Source of the DNA: Thermoleophilia bacterium
Lineage (GTDB): Bacteria; Actinomycetota; Thermoleophilia; Gaiellales; Gaiellaceae
Reading direction: 5' to 3'
DNA: 10,423 bases
Assembly (NCBI GenBank): GCA_025936595.1
Contig: JAICTB010000067.1
Location: 1 to 10,423, forward strand
Shown here: positions 1-5,800 of the stretch, piece after piece
How positions within the stretch are numbered: position 1 is the first letter of the stretch
Layout: the number at the start of each line of letters is the position of its first letter
Translations under genes and position numbers: made by a program
The notes under the pieces: generated by a model
What the model saw: the letters and a program-made list of their open reading frames with translations, nothing else
What the model was told of the DNA's origin: nothing
The model's database searches: none

Positions 1-49
1 GGGCGGGAATGGTAGCCACCGTGTCAAAGGCTGCGCAAGAGGCCCGGGC

Positions 50-55
50 TACGAT
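50..55 (+). promoter_or_regulatory. Candidate -10 box (TACGAT) for dus
   Basis: TACGAT matches the actinobacterial -10 consensus TAnnnT and ends 9 bases before the GTG start at 65, so transcription would begin at or within a few bases of the start codon (leaderless or nearly so). There is no Shine-Dalgarno-like purine run just upstream of the GTG, which agrees with this. No clear -35 box is visible at the expected distance. The rest of positions 1-49 shows nothing I can assign. Confidence 0.35.
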
Positions 56-64
56 TCACACACC

Positions 65-1126
65 GTGAACATCGGCCTCACAGACCGCTGGTTCCTGGGC
101 GGCGTCGAGATCCCCGGGCGCCTCGTCCTCGCCCCCATGGCTGGCGTCAGCGTCCAGGCGTTCCGGCGCCAGGGCCGCCGCTACGGGGCCGGCCTCGTCT
201 GCTCCGAGATGGTCTCCGTCGCGGGGATCCAGCACCGCAACGAGCGCACGCTCGGCTACCTCCGGGTGAGCGCCGACGAGCACCCGCTTGCCATCCAGAT
301 CTTCGGGTCCGACCCCACGGCGATGGCCGAGGCGGCCCGCATGGTCGAGGCGGCCGGCGCCGACATCGTCGACATGAACTTCGGCTGCCCGGTGAAGAAG
401 GTGACGAAGACCGGTGCAGGCGCCTCGCTGCTCGACGATCCCGCGCAGGCGTGCCGCCTCGTCGAGGCCGTCGCGACTGCGACCCCGCTGCCCGTGTCCG
501 TGAAGATGCGGCGCGGCGTCGCGAACGGCTCGCGCACCTGTCTCGACGTCGGCCCCCTCCTCGTCGAGGCCGGCGCGGCGTCACTCACCCTGCACCCGCG
601 CTCGGCGAAGCAGATGTACACCGGCACCGCCGACCACTCGCTCACCGCCGAGCTCGTGTCGCTCGTCGATGTGCCCGTGATCGCGTCGGGCGACATCACC
701 TCGCGCGCCAGGGCGCAGTCGGTGCTCGCGACGACGGGCGCAACGGCGGTGATGGTCGGCCGCGCCGCGCAGGGAAACCCGTGGGCGCTCGCCGAGATCC
801 TGGGCGACGACCGTGAGCCTTCGCGCGAAGAGGTCGTCGCGGAGCTGCTGCTCTTCATGCGCGAGACGGTGCGCGAGCTCGGCGAGCAGCGCGCGACCGG
901 CTTCCTGAAGAAGTTCTACGGCTGGTATCTCGGCCGCGGCCGCTTCCCGCGCCCGTTCAAGCAGGAGCTCGTCCAGCTGCCGACGCTCGCCGAGGTCGAG
1001 CAGCATCTCCTTGCTGCGGCGCCGGGCGCACGCTTCATCTACGAGCGGCTCGCCTCGGAGGTGCCCGACCCGGAGGACGAGATCCTGCTCGACCAGCTGC
1101 CCATCTCGATCTACGGCGGCGGTTAG
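65..1126 (+). CDS. dusB: tRNA-dihydrouridine synthase (DusB-like)
   Basis: A 353-residue FMN enzyme that uses NADPH to reduce specific uridines in the D-loop of tRNA to dihydrouridine, in the cytoplasm. Seen: the N-terminal FMN-barrel start LAPMAGVS (22-29), SEMVS (47-51), IQIFG (77-81), and the active-site segment DMNFGCPVKK around Cys108, the expected general acid. Further on are VKMRRG (146-151), LHPRSAKQMYTG (176-187) and the phosphate-binding end VIASGDI / VMVGRAAQGNPW (205-240). A short helical C-terminal domain follows, as in other Dus proteins, and the length is normal. The family usually has ADW where this protein has ADH (189-191). The start is GTG at 65, because MNIGLTDRWFLGG leads directly into the barrel and a -10 box sits just upstream. 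It is convergent with coaX, their stops overlapping. The DusB subfamily is likely, but the symbol rests on general resemblance only. Confidence 0.93.
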   Translation: MNIGLTDRWFLGGVEIPGRLVLAPMAGVSVQAFRRQGRRYGAGLVCSEMVSVAGIQHRNERTLGYLRVSADEHPLAIQIFGSDPTAMAEAARMVEAAGADIVDMNFGCPVKKVTKTGAGASLLDDPAQACRLVEAVATATPLPVSVKMRRGVANGSRTCLDVGPLLVEAGAASLTLHPRSAKQMYTGTADHSLTAELVSLVDVPVIASGDITSRARAQSVLATTGATAVMVGRAAQGNPWALAEILGDDREPSREEVVAELLLFMRETVRELGEQRATGFLKKFYGWYLGRGRFPRPFKQELVQLPTLAEVEQHLLAAAPGARFIYERLASEVPDPEDEILLDQLPISIYGGG

Positions 1127-1890
1127 CCGGCTCGAGTGCGATTGCGCTCCCAGATGAGGCGGAGGCCCTGCAGGGTCAGTTCCTGGTCGACGGCCGTGAT
1201 CGTGCTCGAGTGCGGCGCGATCAGGTCGGCGAGGCCGCCCGTCGCGACGACCGGCGCGCTCTCCGCCCCGAGCTCCGCACGGATGCGGTCGACGATCGCG
1301 TCCACCTGGCCGGCAAAGCCGTAGACGAGGCCCGACTGCAGCGCGGCTGTCGTCGTCTGGCTGATCACGCGCTCGGGCGCCTCGAACGGGACCTTGGGCA
1401 GGCGCGCCGCGCGCGCAAAGAGCGCGTCCATCGAAATCTCGATGCCCGGTGCGAGCACGCCGCCCGCGAACTCACCGGCGGCGTTGACGATGTCGAAGTT
1501 CGTCGAGGTGCCGAAGTCGACGACGACCGCCGGGGCGCCGTGGCGCTCGCGCGCGGCGACCGCGTTCGCGATCCGGTCCGGCCCCACCTCGCGCGGGTCG
1601 TCGTAGCGGATCACCATCCCCGTCGCGACGCCGGGGCCGACCACGAGCAGGTCGGCGCCCGCCCAACGCTCGGCGAACGCCTCGTACTCGCGCACGAGCG
1701 GCGGCACGGACGAGCAGAGCACGATCCCCACGAGTGCGTCGAGCTCCACGAACGCGCGCAGCATCACGGCCAGCTCGTCGCCGGTGTGCGACCGGTCCGT
1801 GCCGACACGGAACTGCTCGGTCAGCGAGGCGCCGTCGAACAGGCCGAACACCGTCTGCGTGTTGCCTACATCGATCGCCAGCAGCATCAT
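1123..1890 (-). CDS. coaX: Type III pantothenate kinase
   Basis: CoaX phosphorylates pantothenate with ATP, the first step of coenzyme A synthesis; it belongs to the ASKHA fold and usually needs a monovalent cation. The 255-residue protein has the family landmarks: DVGNT phosphate loop (7-11), TGDEL (36-40), GPDRIANAVAA with the catalytic-base Asp (103-113), DFGTSTNFDIV (125-135), GGVLAPGIEIS (143-153) and TGGLADLI (217-224). In the family the central loop normally reads GTATT(F/V)D; here Asn replaces the second Thr. Two ATGs stand in tandem, at 1890 and 1887. A TAGGCT box (rc of 1894-1899) ends 6 bases before the second, so the protein may begin at 1887 and be read from a leaderless message. 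The gene lies downstream of the folate operon on the same strand, but a 199-base gap with a hairpin suggests separate transcription. Confidence 0.95.
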   Translation of the reverse strand: MMLLAIDVGNTQTVFGLFDGASLTEQFRVGTDRSHTGDELAVMLRAFVELDALVGIVLCSSVPPLVREYEAFAERWAGADLLVVGPGVATGMVIRYDDPREVGPDRIANAVAARERHGAPAVVVDFGTSTNFDIVNAAGEFAGGVLAPGIEISMDALFARAARLPKVPFEAPERVISQTTTAALQSGLVYGFAGQVDAIVDRIRAELGAESAPVVATGGLADLIAPHSSTITAVDQELTLQGLRLIWERNRTRAG

Positions 1891-1893
1891 GCG

Positions 1894-1899
1894 AGCCTA
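1894..1899 (-). promoter_or_regulatory. Candidate -10 box (TAGGCT) for coaX
   Basis: Read on the minus strand this is TAGGCT, matching TAnnnT, 3 bases before the first in-frame ATG and 6 before the second. The 6-base spacing fits a leaderless transcript starting at the second ATG. The TTAGG here could instead serve as a weak ribosome-binding site, so the evidence is ambiguous. I see no -35 hexamer. Confidence 0.25.
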
Positions 1900-1920
1900 A
1901 AGGTGCCGCGCTTTCTCGGC

Positions 1921-1941
1921 GACCGGGGAGGCGCTACAGGT
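1921..1941 (-). repeat. 21-bp imperfect direct repeat, copy 2
   Basis: This copy matches 2077-2097 at 18 of 21 positions, including an unbroken 11-base core ACCTGTAGCGC (minus strand); all three differences are transitions. It lies in the coaX upstream gap and overlaps the left arm of the 14-bp palindrome. Confidence 0.5.
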
Positions 1942-1945
1942 AGCG
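1932..1945. repeat. 14-bp palindrome upstream of coaX (operator candidate)
   Basis: CGCTAC-AG-GTAGCG: two perfect 6-base arms around a 2-base centre, in the non-coding gap 42-55 bases upstream of the first coaX ATG. A 2-base loop folds poorly as RNA, so a protein-binding site is more plausible than a terminator. One arm is shared with the 21-bp direct repeat. No known regulator is assigned. Confidence 0.4.
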
Positions 1946-2046
1946 GTTTCCTGGCGGGCCGCTGGTCGCGCGGAAGGCGCCGGGACAGTGCGATGAAGCA
2001 CGGCCCGGCGGCTGGAGCCCGGCCAGCGGTTCGAGGCGGTCGCGGA

Positions 2047-2063
2047 GGGCGGCTCCGCCGCCC
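2047..2063 (-). terminator. GC-rich hairpin after the folate operon
   Basis: GGGCGGC-TCC-GCCGCCC: a perfect 7-base stem with a 3-base loop, beginning 27 bases past the DUF2469 stop. It has no T-run on either strand, so it is not a classical intrinsic terminator, but tail-less hairpins are common at operon ends in high-GC actinobacteria. It may end the folP-folB-folK-DUF2469 transcript before coaX. The rest of 1891-2089 has no coding potential that I can support. Confidence 0.4.
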
Positions 2064-2076
2064 GTGAGCGATCGCC

Positions 2077-2097
2077 GGCCAGGGAAGCGCTACAGGT
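2077..2097 (-). repeat. 21-bp imperfect direct repeat, copy 1
   Basis: Partner of 1921-1941, offset by 156 bases. This copy spans the 3' end and TAG stop of the DUF2469 gene (stop at 2090-2092) and continues into the gap. It has the 11-base core but not the second arm of the palindrome found at the other copy. Confidence 0.5.
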
Positions 2098-2455
2098 CTT
2101 CGATTTCGGAGCGGCCCTCGCCGATGCGCTTGGCGAGCGCCTCCGCCGTCAGCACCGGCTCGTCGCCTTCGCCGCGCAGCTCCTCGATCGTCACGTCGCT
2201 CGAGGTGTAGACCTCGGCGCGCGGGATCATGCGGGTCGGGCGATTCTTGTCCCATACCCACACGTCCTCCATCTTCAGGTGGAAGAACGGGTAGTTCGGC
2301 TGCGGCACGTACTGCATGTCGAGCTTGTTGCAGAGGTACGTCGCATCCTGGGTGAGGACGCAGTACCGGAAGAGGGAGAAGACCGCCGCGTATTCCTTCT
2401 TCAGGCGCAGCTCGGCCTCGGCCTCGAACTCGTCGAGCTCGTCGAGGTGGCTCAC
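2090..2455 (-). CDS. DUF2469 family protein coupled to folK
   Basis: A 121-residue, probably cytoplasmic protein with no signal peptide or membrane segment. The core matches what I know of DUF2469, a small family largely confined to Actinobacteria and of unknown function: an acidic N-terminal helix with ELRLKKEY (15-22), then FRYCVLTQDATYLCN (29-43), and the diagnostic EDVWVWDKNRPTRM (63-76) followed by SSDVTIEEL (85-93). Mycobacterial relatives have AWVWDMYRPARF and FKDVNIEEL in these places. A charged tail of about 27 residues, including LTAEALAKRIGEG, extends beyond the usual end. The GTG start at 2455 was chosen because it overlaps the folK stop in GTGA and gives the family's N-terminus; the open frame continues upstream to 2785 but only inside folK. 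As the last gene of the folate operon it may act near folate or one-carbon metabolism, which is inference. Confidence 0.85.
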   Translation of the reverse strand: MSHLDELDEFEAEAELRLKKEYAAVFSLFRYCVLTQDATYLCNKLDMQYVPQPNYPFFHLKMEDVWVWDKNRPTRMIPRAEVYTSSDVTIEELRGEGDEPVLTAEALAKRIGEGRSEIEDL

Positions 2456-2901
2456 GGCGATGATTGTAGCCCCGCGAGGGCCTCCGCGACTGTGCCGTTT
2501 CCGGGGATTCTCTGTGCCGGATCGAGCTCGGCCAGCGGCTCCAGCACGAACAGGCGCTCCGTCAGGTGCGGGTGCGGGACGACGAGGCCGGGCTCGTCGA
2601 CCGTCTCGTCGCCGTAGAGGAGCAGGTCGAGATCGATCGTGCGCGGCCCCCAGAGCGGCCCGACCCGCTCCCGCCCGAGCTGCCGCTCGACCTCGAGCAG
2701 CTGGTCGAGCAGGGCGCGCGGCGCGAGCGGAGTCTCGATCTCCGCGACCGCGTTCAGGAAACGCGGCTGGTCGAGATAACCCCACGGCTCGGTCTCCAGG
2801 ATGGCGGAGAGGCGCGTCGCGCCGATGAGCTTCGCGGCGCGTCGGATCAACGCCTCCCGGTCGCCAAGGTTGGAGCCGAGACCGACGTACGCTCTCATCA
2901 C
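2452..2901 (-). CDS. folK: 2-amino-4-hydroxy-6-hydroxymethyldihydropteridine pyrophosphokinase
   Basis: FolK (HPPK) transfers pyrophosphate from ATP to 6-hydroxymethyl-7,8-dihydropterin, giving the substrate that FolP joins to p-aminobenzoate. The 149-residue protein is a standard single-domain HPPK. It shows the start AYVGLGSNLGDRE (4-16), the pterin-binding stretch ETEPWG / QPRFLNAVAEIET, the metal-binding GPRTIDLDLLLYGDE with its two aspartates, and the closing VPHPHLTERLFVLEPLAEL. Its ATG at 2901 overlaps the folB stop in ATGA, and its own TGA overlaps the GTG of the DUF2469 gene, so translation is probably coupled in both directions. A second ATG directly follows at 2898 and could also be used. 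Confidence 0.96.
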   Translation of the reverse strand: MMRAYVGLGSNLGDREALIRRAAKLIGATRLSAILETEPWGYLDQPRFLNAVAEIETPLAPRALLDQLLEVERQLGRERVGPLWGPRTIDLDLLLYGDETVDEPGLVVPHPHLTERLFVLEPLAELDPAQRIPGNGTVAEALAGLQSSP

Positions 2902-3245
2902 GGCCGCTCGATCGTGACCGCCGAAAAGTCGACCGTCATCCCCGCCGGCTTCACCTGCGGCTTGCGCACACGGAGCGTCAGGCGCTCGGGCGCAAAACGC
3001 GCCATCAGCATGTCGGCCGTGCGGGTGGCGAGCGCCTCGAGCAGGTCGAACCGCTCGGCGCCGGAGAGCTCGCGGATCGCGCTCGCGACCTCCGTGTAGT
3101 CGATCGCTTCCGCGAGCCGGTCGCTCGCGCCACGGTCACCGACCTCGAGCCGCACGTCGAAGAGGAACATCTGCCCGAGCCGCTGCTCGTCCTCCTCGAC
3201 GCCGTGATAGCCGAAGACGTGCAGTCCCGCGAGCTCGACGATCAT
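2898..3245 (-). CDS. folB: Dihydroneopterin aldolase
   Basis: FolB splits 7,8-dihydroneopterin into 6-hydroxymethyl-7,8-dihydropterin and glycolaldehyde, and often epimerises it as well; it forms ring-shaped homo-oligomers. The 115 residues match the family length. Seen: HVFGYHGVEEDEQ (9-21) with the glutamates of the N-terminal pterin pocket, QMFLFDVRLE (25-34), IDYTEV (48-53) with the conserved Tyr50, LLEALA with the pterin-anchoring Glu70, and LRVRKPQVKPAG (91-102), where Lys95 is the expected catalytic lysine. The ATG at 3245 overlaps the folP TGA in ATGA and the end overlaps folK in the same way. Confidence 0.95.
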   Translation of the reverse strand: MIVELAGLHVFGYHGVEEDEQRLGQMFLFDVRLEVGDRGASDRLAEAIDYTEVASAIRELSGAERFDLLEALATRTADMLMARFAPERLTLRVRKPQVKPAGMTVDFSAVTIERP

Positions 3246-4054
3246 CCCGCGACCGCCTTCGCCACCTCGAGCGCCTCGACGTGCTCGCGGACGTCATGCG
3301 CCCGCAGGATCGTCGCGCCGTGGTCGAAGGCGGCGACGGCGGCGCCGACCGACGCCGCGGCCGACCCCGTCCTCGCGCCGGTGACCTTGCCGAGCGAGCT
3401 CTTGCGCGAGAAGCCGACGAGCACGGGGCGGCCGATCGCCACGAGCTCCTCGAGGCGGCGCACGAGCTCGAAGTTCTGGTCGACCGTCTTCCCGAAGCCG
3501 ATCCCGGGGTCGAGGCAGACGAGGTCCTCGCGCACCCCCTCGCCGATCGCGAAGGCGAGCCGCTCCTCGAGGAAGCGCTTGACGTCCGAGACGACGTCGC
3601 CGTAGGTGGGATTCACCTGCATCGTCCGCGGCTCGCCCTGCATGTGCATGAGACAGAGATAACACCTCGCGTCCGCGATCACACCCGCAAGCTCGGGGTC
3701 GGCGCGGAGGGCGGTGACGTCGTTGACGAGCTCGACCCCCAGCTCGAGCGCGCGGCGGGCGACGGCCGCCTTCGACGTGTCGATGGAGACGGGAGCGCCG
3801 GCGAGATCGGCGAGCACCGGCTCGACGCGCCGCAGCTCCTCTTCGGCCGTGACGCCCAGCGAACCGGGCCGCGTCGACTCACCGCCGACGTCGACGATCG
3901 CCGCGCCCGCGTCGAGCATCCCCCACGCCGCCGTGACGGCCGGCTCGACGCGGAAATGGGTGCCCGCGTCGGAGAACGAGTCGGGCGTGACGTTGATCAC
4001 TCCCATCACCGACGGAGCGGGAAAGCGAGCGGCGATCGGGGCGCGGTTTGACAC
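3242..4054 (-). CDS. folP: Dihydropteroate synthase
   Basis: FolP condenses 6-hydroxymethyl-7,8-dihydropterin pyrophosphate with p-aminobenzoate to form 7,8-dihydropteroate; it is the sulfonamide target. With the GTG start at 4054 the protein has 270 residues, typical of the family. A TIM-barrel series of motifs is present: MGVINVTPDSFSD (17-29), VDVGGESTRPG (55-65), VSIDTSK (89-95), ELVNDVTAL (109-117), CLMHMQGEP (134-142), LDPGIGFGKT (181-190), GFSRKS (214-219) and RAHDV (251-255), usually RVHDV. The frame stays open upstream to 4480, but that part lies opposite the ABC transporter gene and resembles nothing. The start was set where a normal 16-residue lead-in precedes the first motif. Its start codon abuts that of the divergent ABC gene. 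It is first in the operon; no folE is visible here. Confidence 0.94.
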   Translation of the reverse strand: MSNRAPIAARFPAPSVMGVINVTPDSFSDAGTHFRVEPAVTAAWGMLDAGAAIVDVGGESTRPGSLGVTAEEELRRVEPVLADLAGAPVSIDTSKAAVARRALELGVELVNDVTALRADPELAGVIADARCYLCLMHMQGEPRTMQVNPTYGDVVSDVKRFLEERLAFAIGEGVREDLVCLDPGIGFGKTVDQNFELVRRLEELVAIGRPVLVGFSRKSSLGKVTGARTGSAAASVGAAVAAFDHGATILRAHDVREHVEALEVAKAVAG

Positions 4055-5800
4055 GTGCGAATACTGTCTCTTGTGGACGGCGGCTGGCGCTACCTCGGTG
4101 TGGTCGGCCGGCGCTTGCGCTGGACGATCGCGGGCGCGGTCGCATCCGGTCTCGCGTGGCAGGGTGCGGCGATCGCCGCACCGCTCCTGATTCGCCACGC
4201 CGTCGACGCCGGTGTCGTGCAGGGCCATCGCTCGGCACTCTGGTGGGCTTGCGGCGGCCTCGTCGCGCTCGGCGCCGTCGAGGCGGCCGGCGGCGCGAGC
4301 CGCCACTACTTCGCGATCCGAAACCGCGCGCTCGCAGATGCGTACGTCCGCGACGGCATCTTCCGCCGCGCGCTCGATCTCGACGCGCACTACCACGACC
4401 GGGTCGGCGCCGGTGAGCTGATCTCCCGCGCGTCGAACGACGCCGAGCTCGTCGCGCGCGTGTTCGACTCGATCGGCCACACGATCGGCTATGTCCTGAC
4501 GCTGGCCGGAGCCTCAGCGGTTCTGGTCGTGATCGACTGGCGGCTCGCGGTGGCCGTGCTCGCGCCGCTGCCGCTCGTCAGCATCGGCTTCGGCCGCTAT
4601 TCCGCACGCTATGCCTCGCGGACGAAGATCAACCAGGAGGAGCTCGGCGAGCTCACGGCCCTCGTCGAGGAGACGATCAGCGGCATCCGCGTCGTCAAGG
4701 GGCTCGGCGCGGGCGCCGCGCTCTCGGCCCGCTTCCGCCGCAAGTCGGACGACGTCGTGCGTACCGCCCTGGAGGTCGCGAATGTGGACGCCGTCTTCCT
4801 GCCGGCGCTCGAGGCACTGCCGCTCGTCGGCATCCTCGTCGTCCTCTGGTACGGGGGCCATCGCGTGCTGTCGGGCGAGATCACCGTGGGCACGTTCGCG
4901 CTGTTCAACTTCTACCTCGCGCTGCTCGTCAACCCGCTGCGCACGATCGGGCAGCGCGTCAGCACCGTGCAGCGCGCGGTTGCCGCGGCGCGGCGGGTCG
5001 TCGACGTCCTGAGCGCCGAGCCGGAGGTCGTCGAGTCCGCGCAGGCCCGGCCGTTCCCCGAGAGCGCAGCCGTGCGCTTCGAGGACGTGCGCTTCTCCTA
5101 CGGCGGCGAGCGGCCGATCCTCGACGGCTTCTCGCTCCAGATTCCCGCCGGGACGTCGTTGGCCCTCGTCGGTGCGACGGGCTCCGGCAAATCGACTGCC
5201 GCCGCACTCCTCGCCCGCTTCTACGACCCGGTCCGGGGGCGCGTGACGATCGGCGGCGTCGACGTGCGCGACCTGAAGCTCGACGAGCTGCGCCGTAGCG
5301 TCGGGCTCGTCTTCGAGGAGACGTTCCTCTTCGGCGACACGGTGAGCGGCAACCTCGGCTTCGGCGCGCCGGGAGCCGGCGACGACGCGATCCAGCACGC
5401 CGCCCGCCTCGCCGGCGCGGACGAGTTCGTCGAGCGCCTGCCCGAGGGGTACGAGACGATGCTCGGCGAGCGCGGCTTCTCGCTCTCCGGCGGGCAGCGC
5501 CAGAGGATCGCGATCGCGCGCGCGATCCTCGCCGACCCGCAGGTGCTGATCCTGGACGACGCGACGTCTGCGGTCGACGCGACGAAGGAGCAGGAGATCC
5601 GTGCGGCGCTCGCCGAGGTGATGGCGGGCCGGACGACGCTCGTGATCGCGCACCGCCCGGCGACGATCGCGCTCGCCGACCGCGTCGCCGTGGTTGACGG
5701 CGGCCGCGTCGTCGAGGAAGGCACGCACGCCGAGCTGCTCGCGCGCTCTTCCCGGTACCGGGCGCTGCTCGCGCTCGCGACGGCGGAGGCGGTCGCCTGA
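4055..5800 (+). CDS. ABC exporter half-transporter, NBD with degenerate ATP site
   Basis: A type IV (MDR-like) exporter subunit of 581 residues: six membrane helices at roughly 24-46, 61-78, 138-160, 162-180, 247-267 and 277-293, then one nucleotide-binding domain. Seen in the NBD: A-loop Tyr in FSYGGE, Walker A GATGSGKST (373-381), signature LSGGQRQR (477-484), Walker B VLILDDATS with Asp502 where the catalytic Glu is expected, and H-loop His533. The Q-loop position reads LVFEET, with Glu421 in place of Gln. The intact signature with a weakened catalytic core is typical of the first half of a heterodimeric exporter. The GTG at 4055 abuts the folP start; a second in-frame GTG at 4073, 5 bases after a TACTGT box, would give 575 residues and is a real alternative. 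The substrate is unknown (drug, lipid or peptide). Confidence 0.92.
   Translation: MRILSLVDGGWRYLGVVGRRLRWTIAGAVASGLAWQGAAIAAPLLIRHAVDAGVVQGHRSALWWACGGLVALGAVEAAGGASRHYFAIRNRALADAYVRDGIFRRALDLDAHYHDRVGAGELISRASNDAELVARVFDSIGHTIGYVLTLAGASAVLVVIDWRLAVAVLAPLPLVSIGFGRYSARYASRTKINQEELGELTALVEETISGIRVVKGLGAGAALSARFRRKSDDVVRTALEVANVDAVFLPALEALPLVGILVVLWYGGHRVLSGEITVGTFALFNFYLALLVNPLRTIGQRVSTVQRAVAAARRVVDVLSAEPEVVESAQARPFPESAAVRFEDVRFSYGGERPILDGFSLQIPAGTSLALVGATGSGKSTAAALLARFYDPVRGRVTIGGVDVRDLKLDELRRSVGLVFEETFLFGDTVSGNLGFGAPGAGDDAIQHAARLAGADEFVERLPEGYETMLGERGFSLSGGQRQRIAIARAILADPQVLILDDATSAVDATKEQEIRAALAEVMAGRTTLVIAHRPATIALADRVAVVDGGRVVEEGTHAELLARSSRYRALLALATAEAVA

Noticed and set aside
1210..2067. 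285-codon plus-strand open frame opposite coaX and the 199-base gap
   Set aside because: It mirrors coaX in another frame, with Arg/His/Asp-rich composition. The part in the gap has no independent coding evidence.
2456..2785. N-terminal extension of the DUF2469 protein upstream to 2785
   Set aside because: It lies inside folK in another frame and is Arg/Ala-rich; the GTG overlapping the folK stop gives the family's normal N-terminus.
4048..4053. Perfect TTGACA as a -35 box for the ABC operon
   Set aside because: No TAnnnT hexamer lies 16-18 bases downstream, and the sequence there is TTGTGG. It is mentioned in a finding but not listed as a promoter.
4055..4480. N-terminal extension of folP upstream to 4480
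   Set aside because: It lies entirely antisense to the ABC gene and adds 142 residues absent from dihydropteroate synthases; a normal start exists at 4054.
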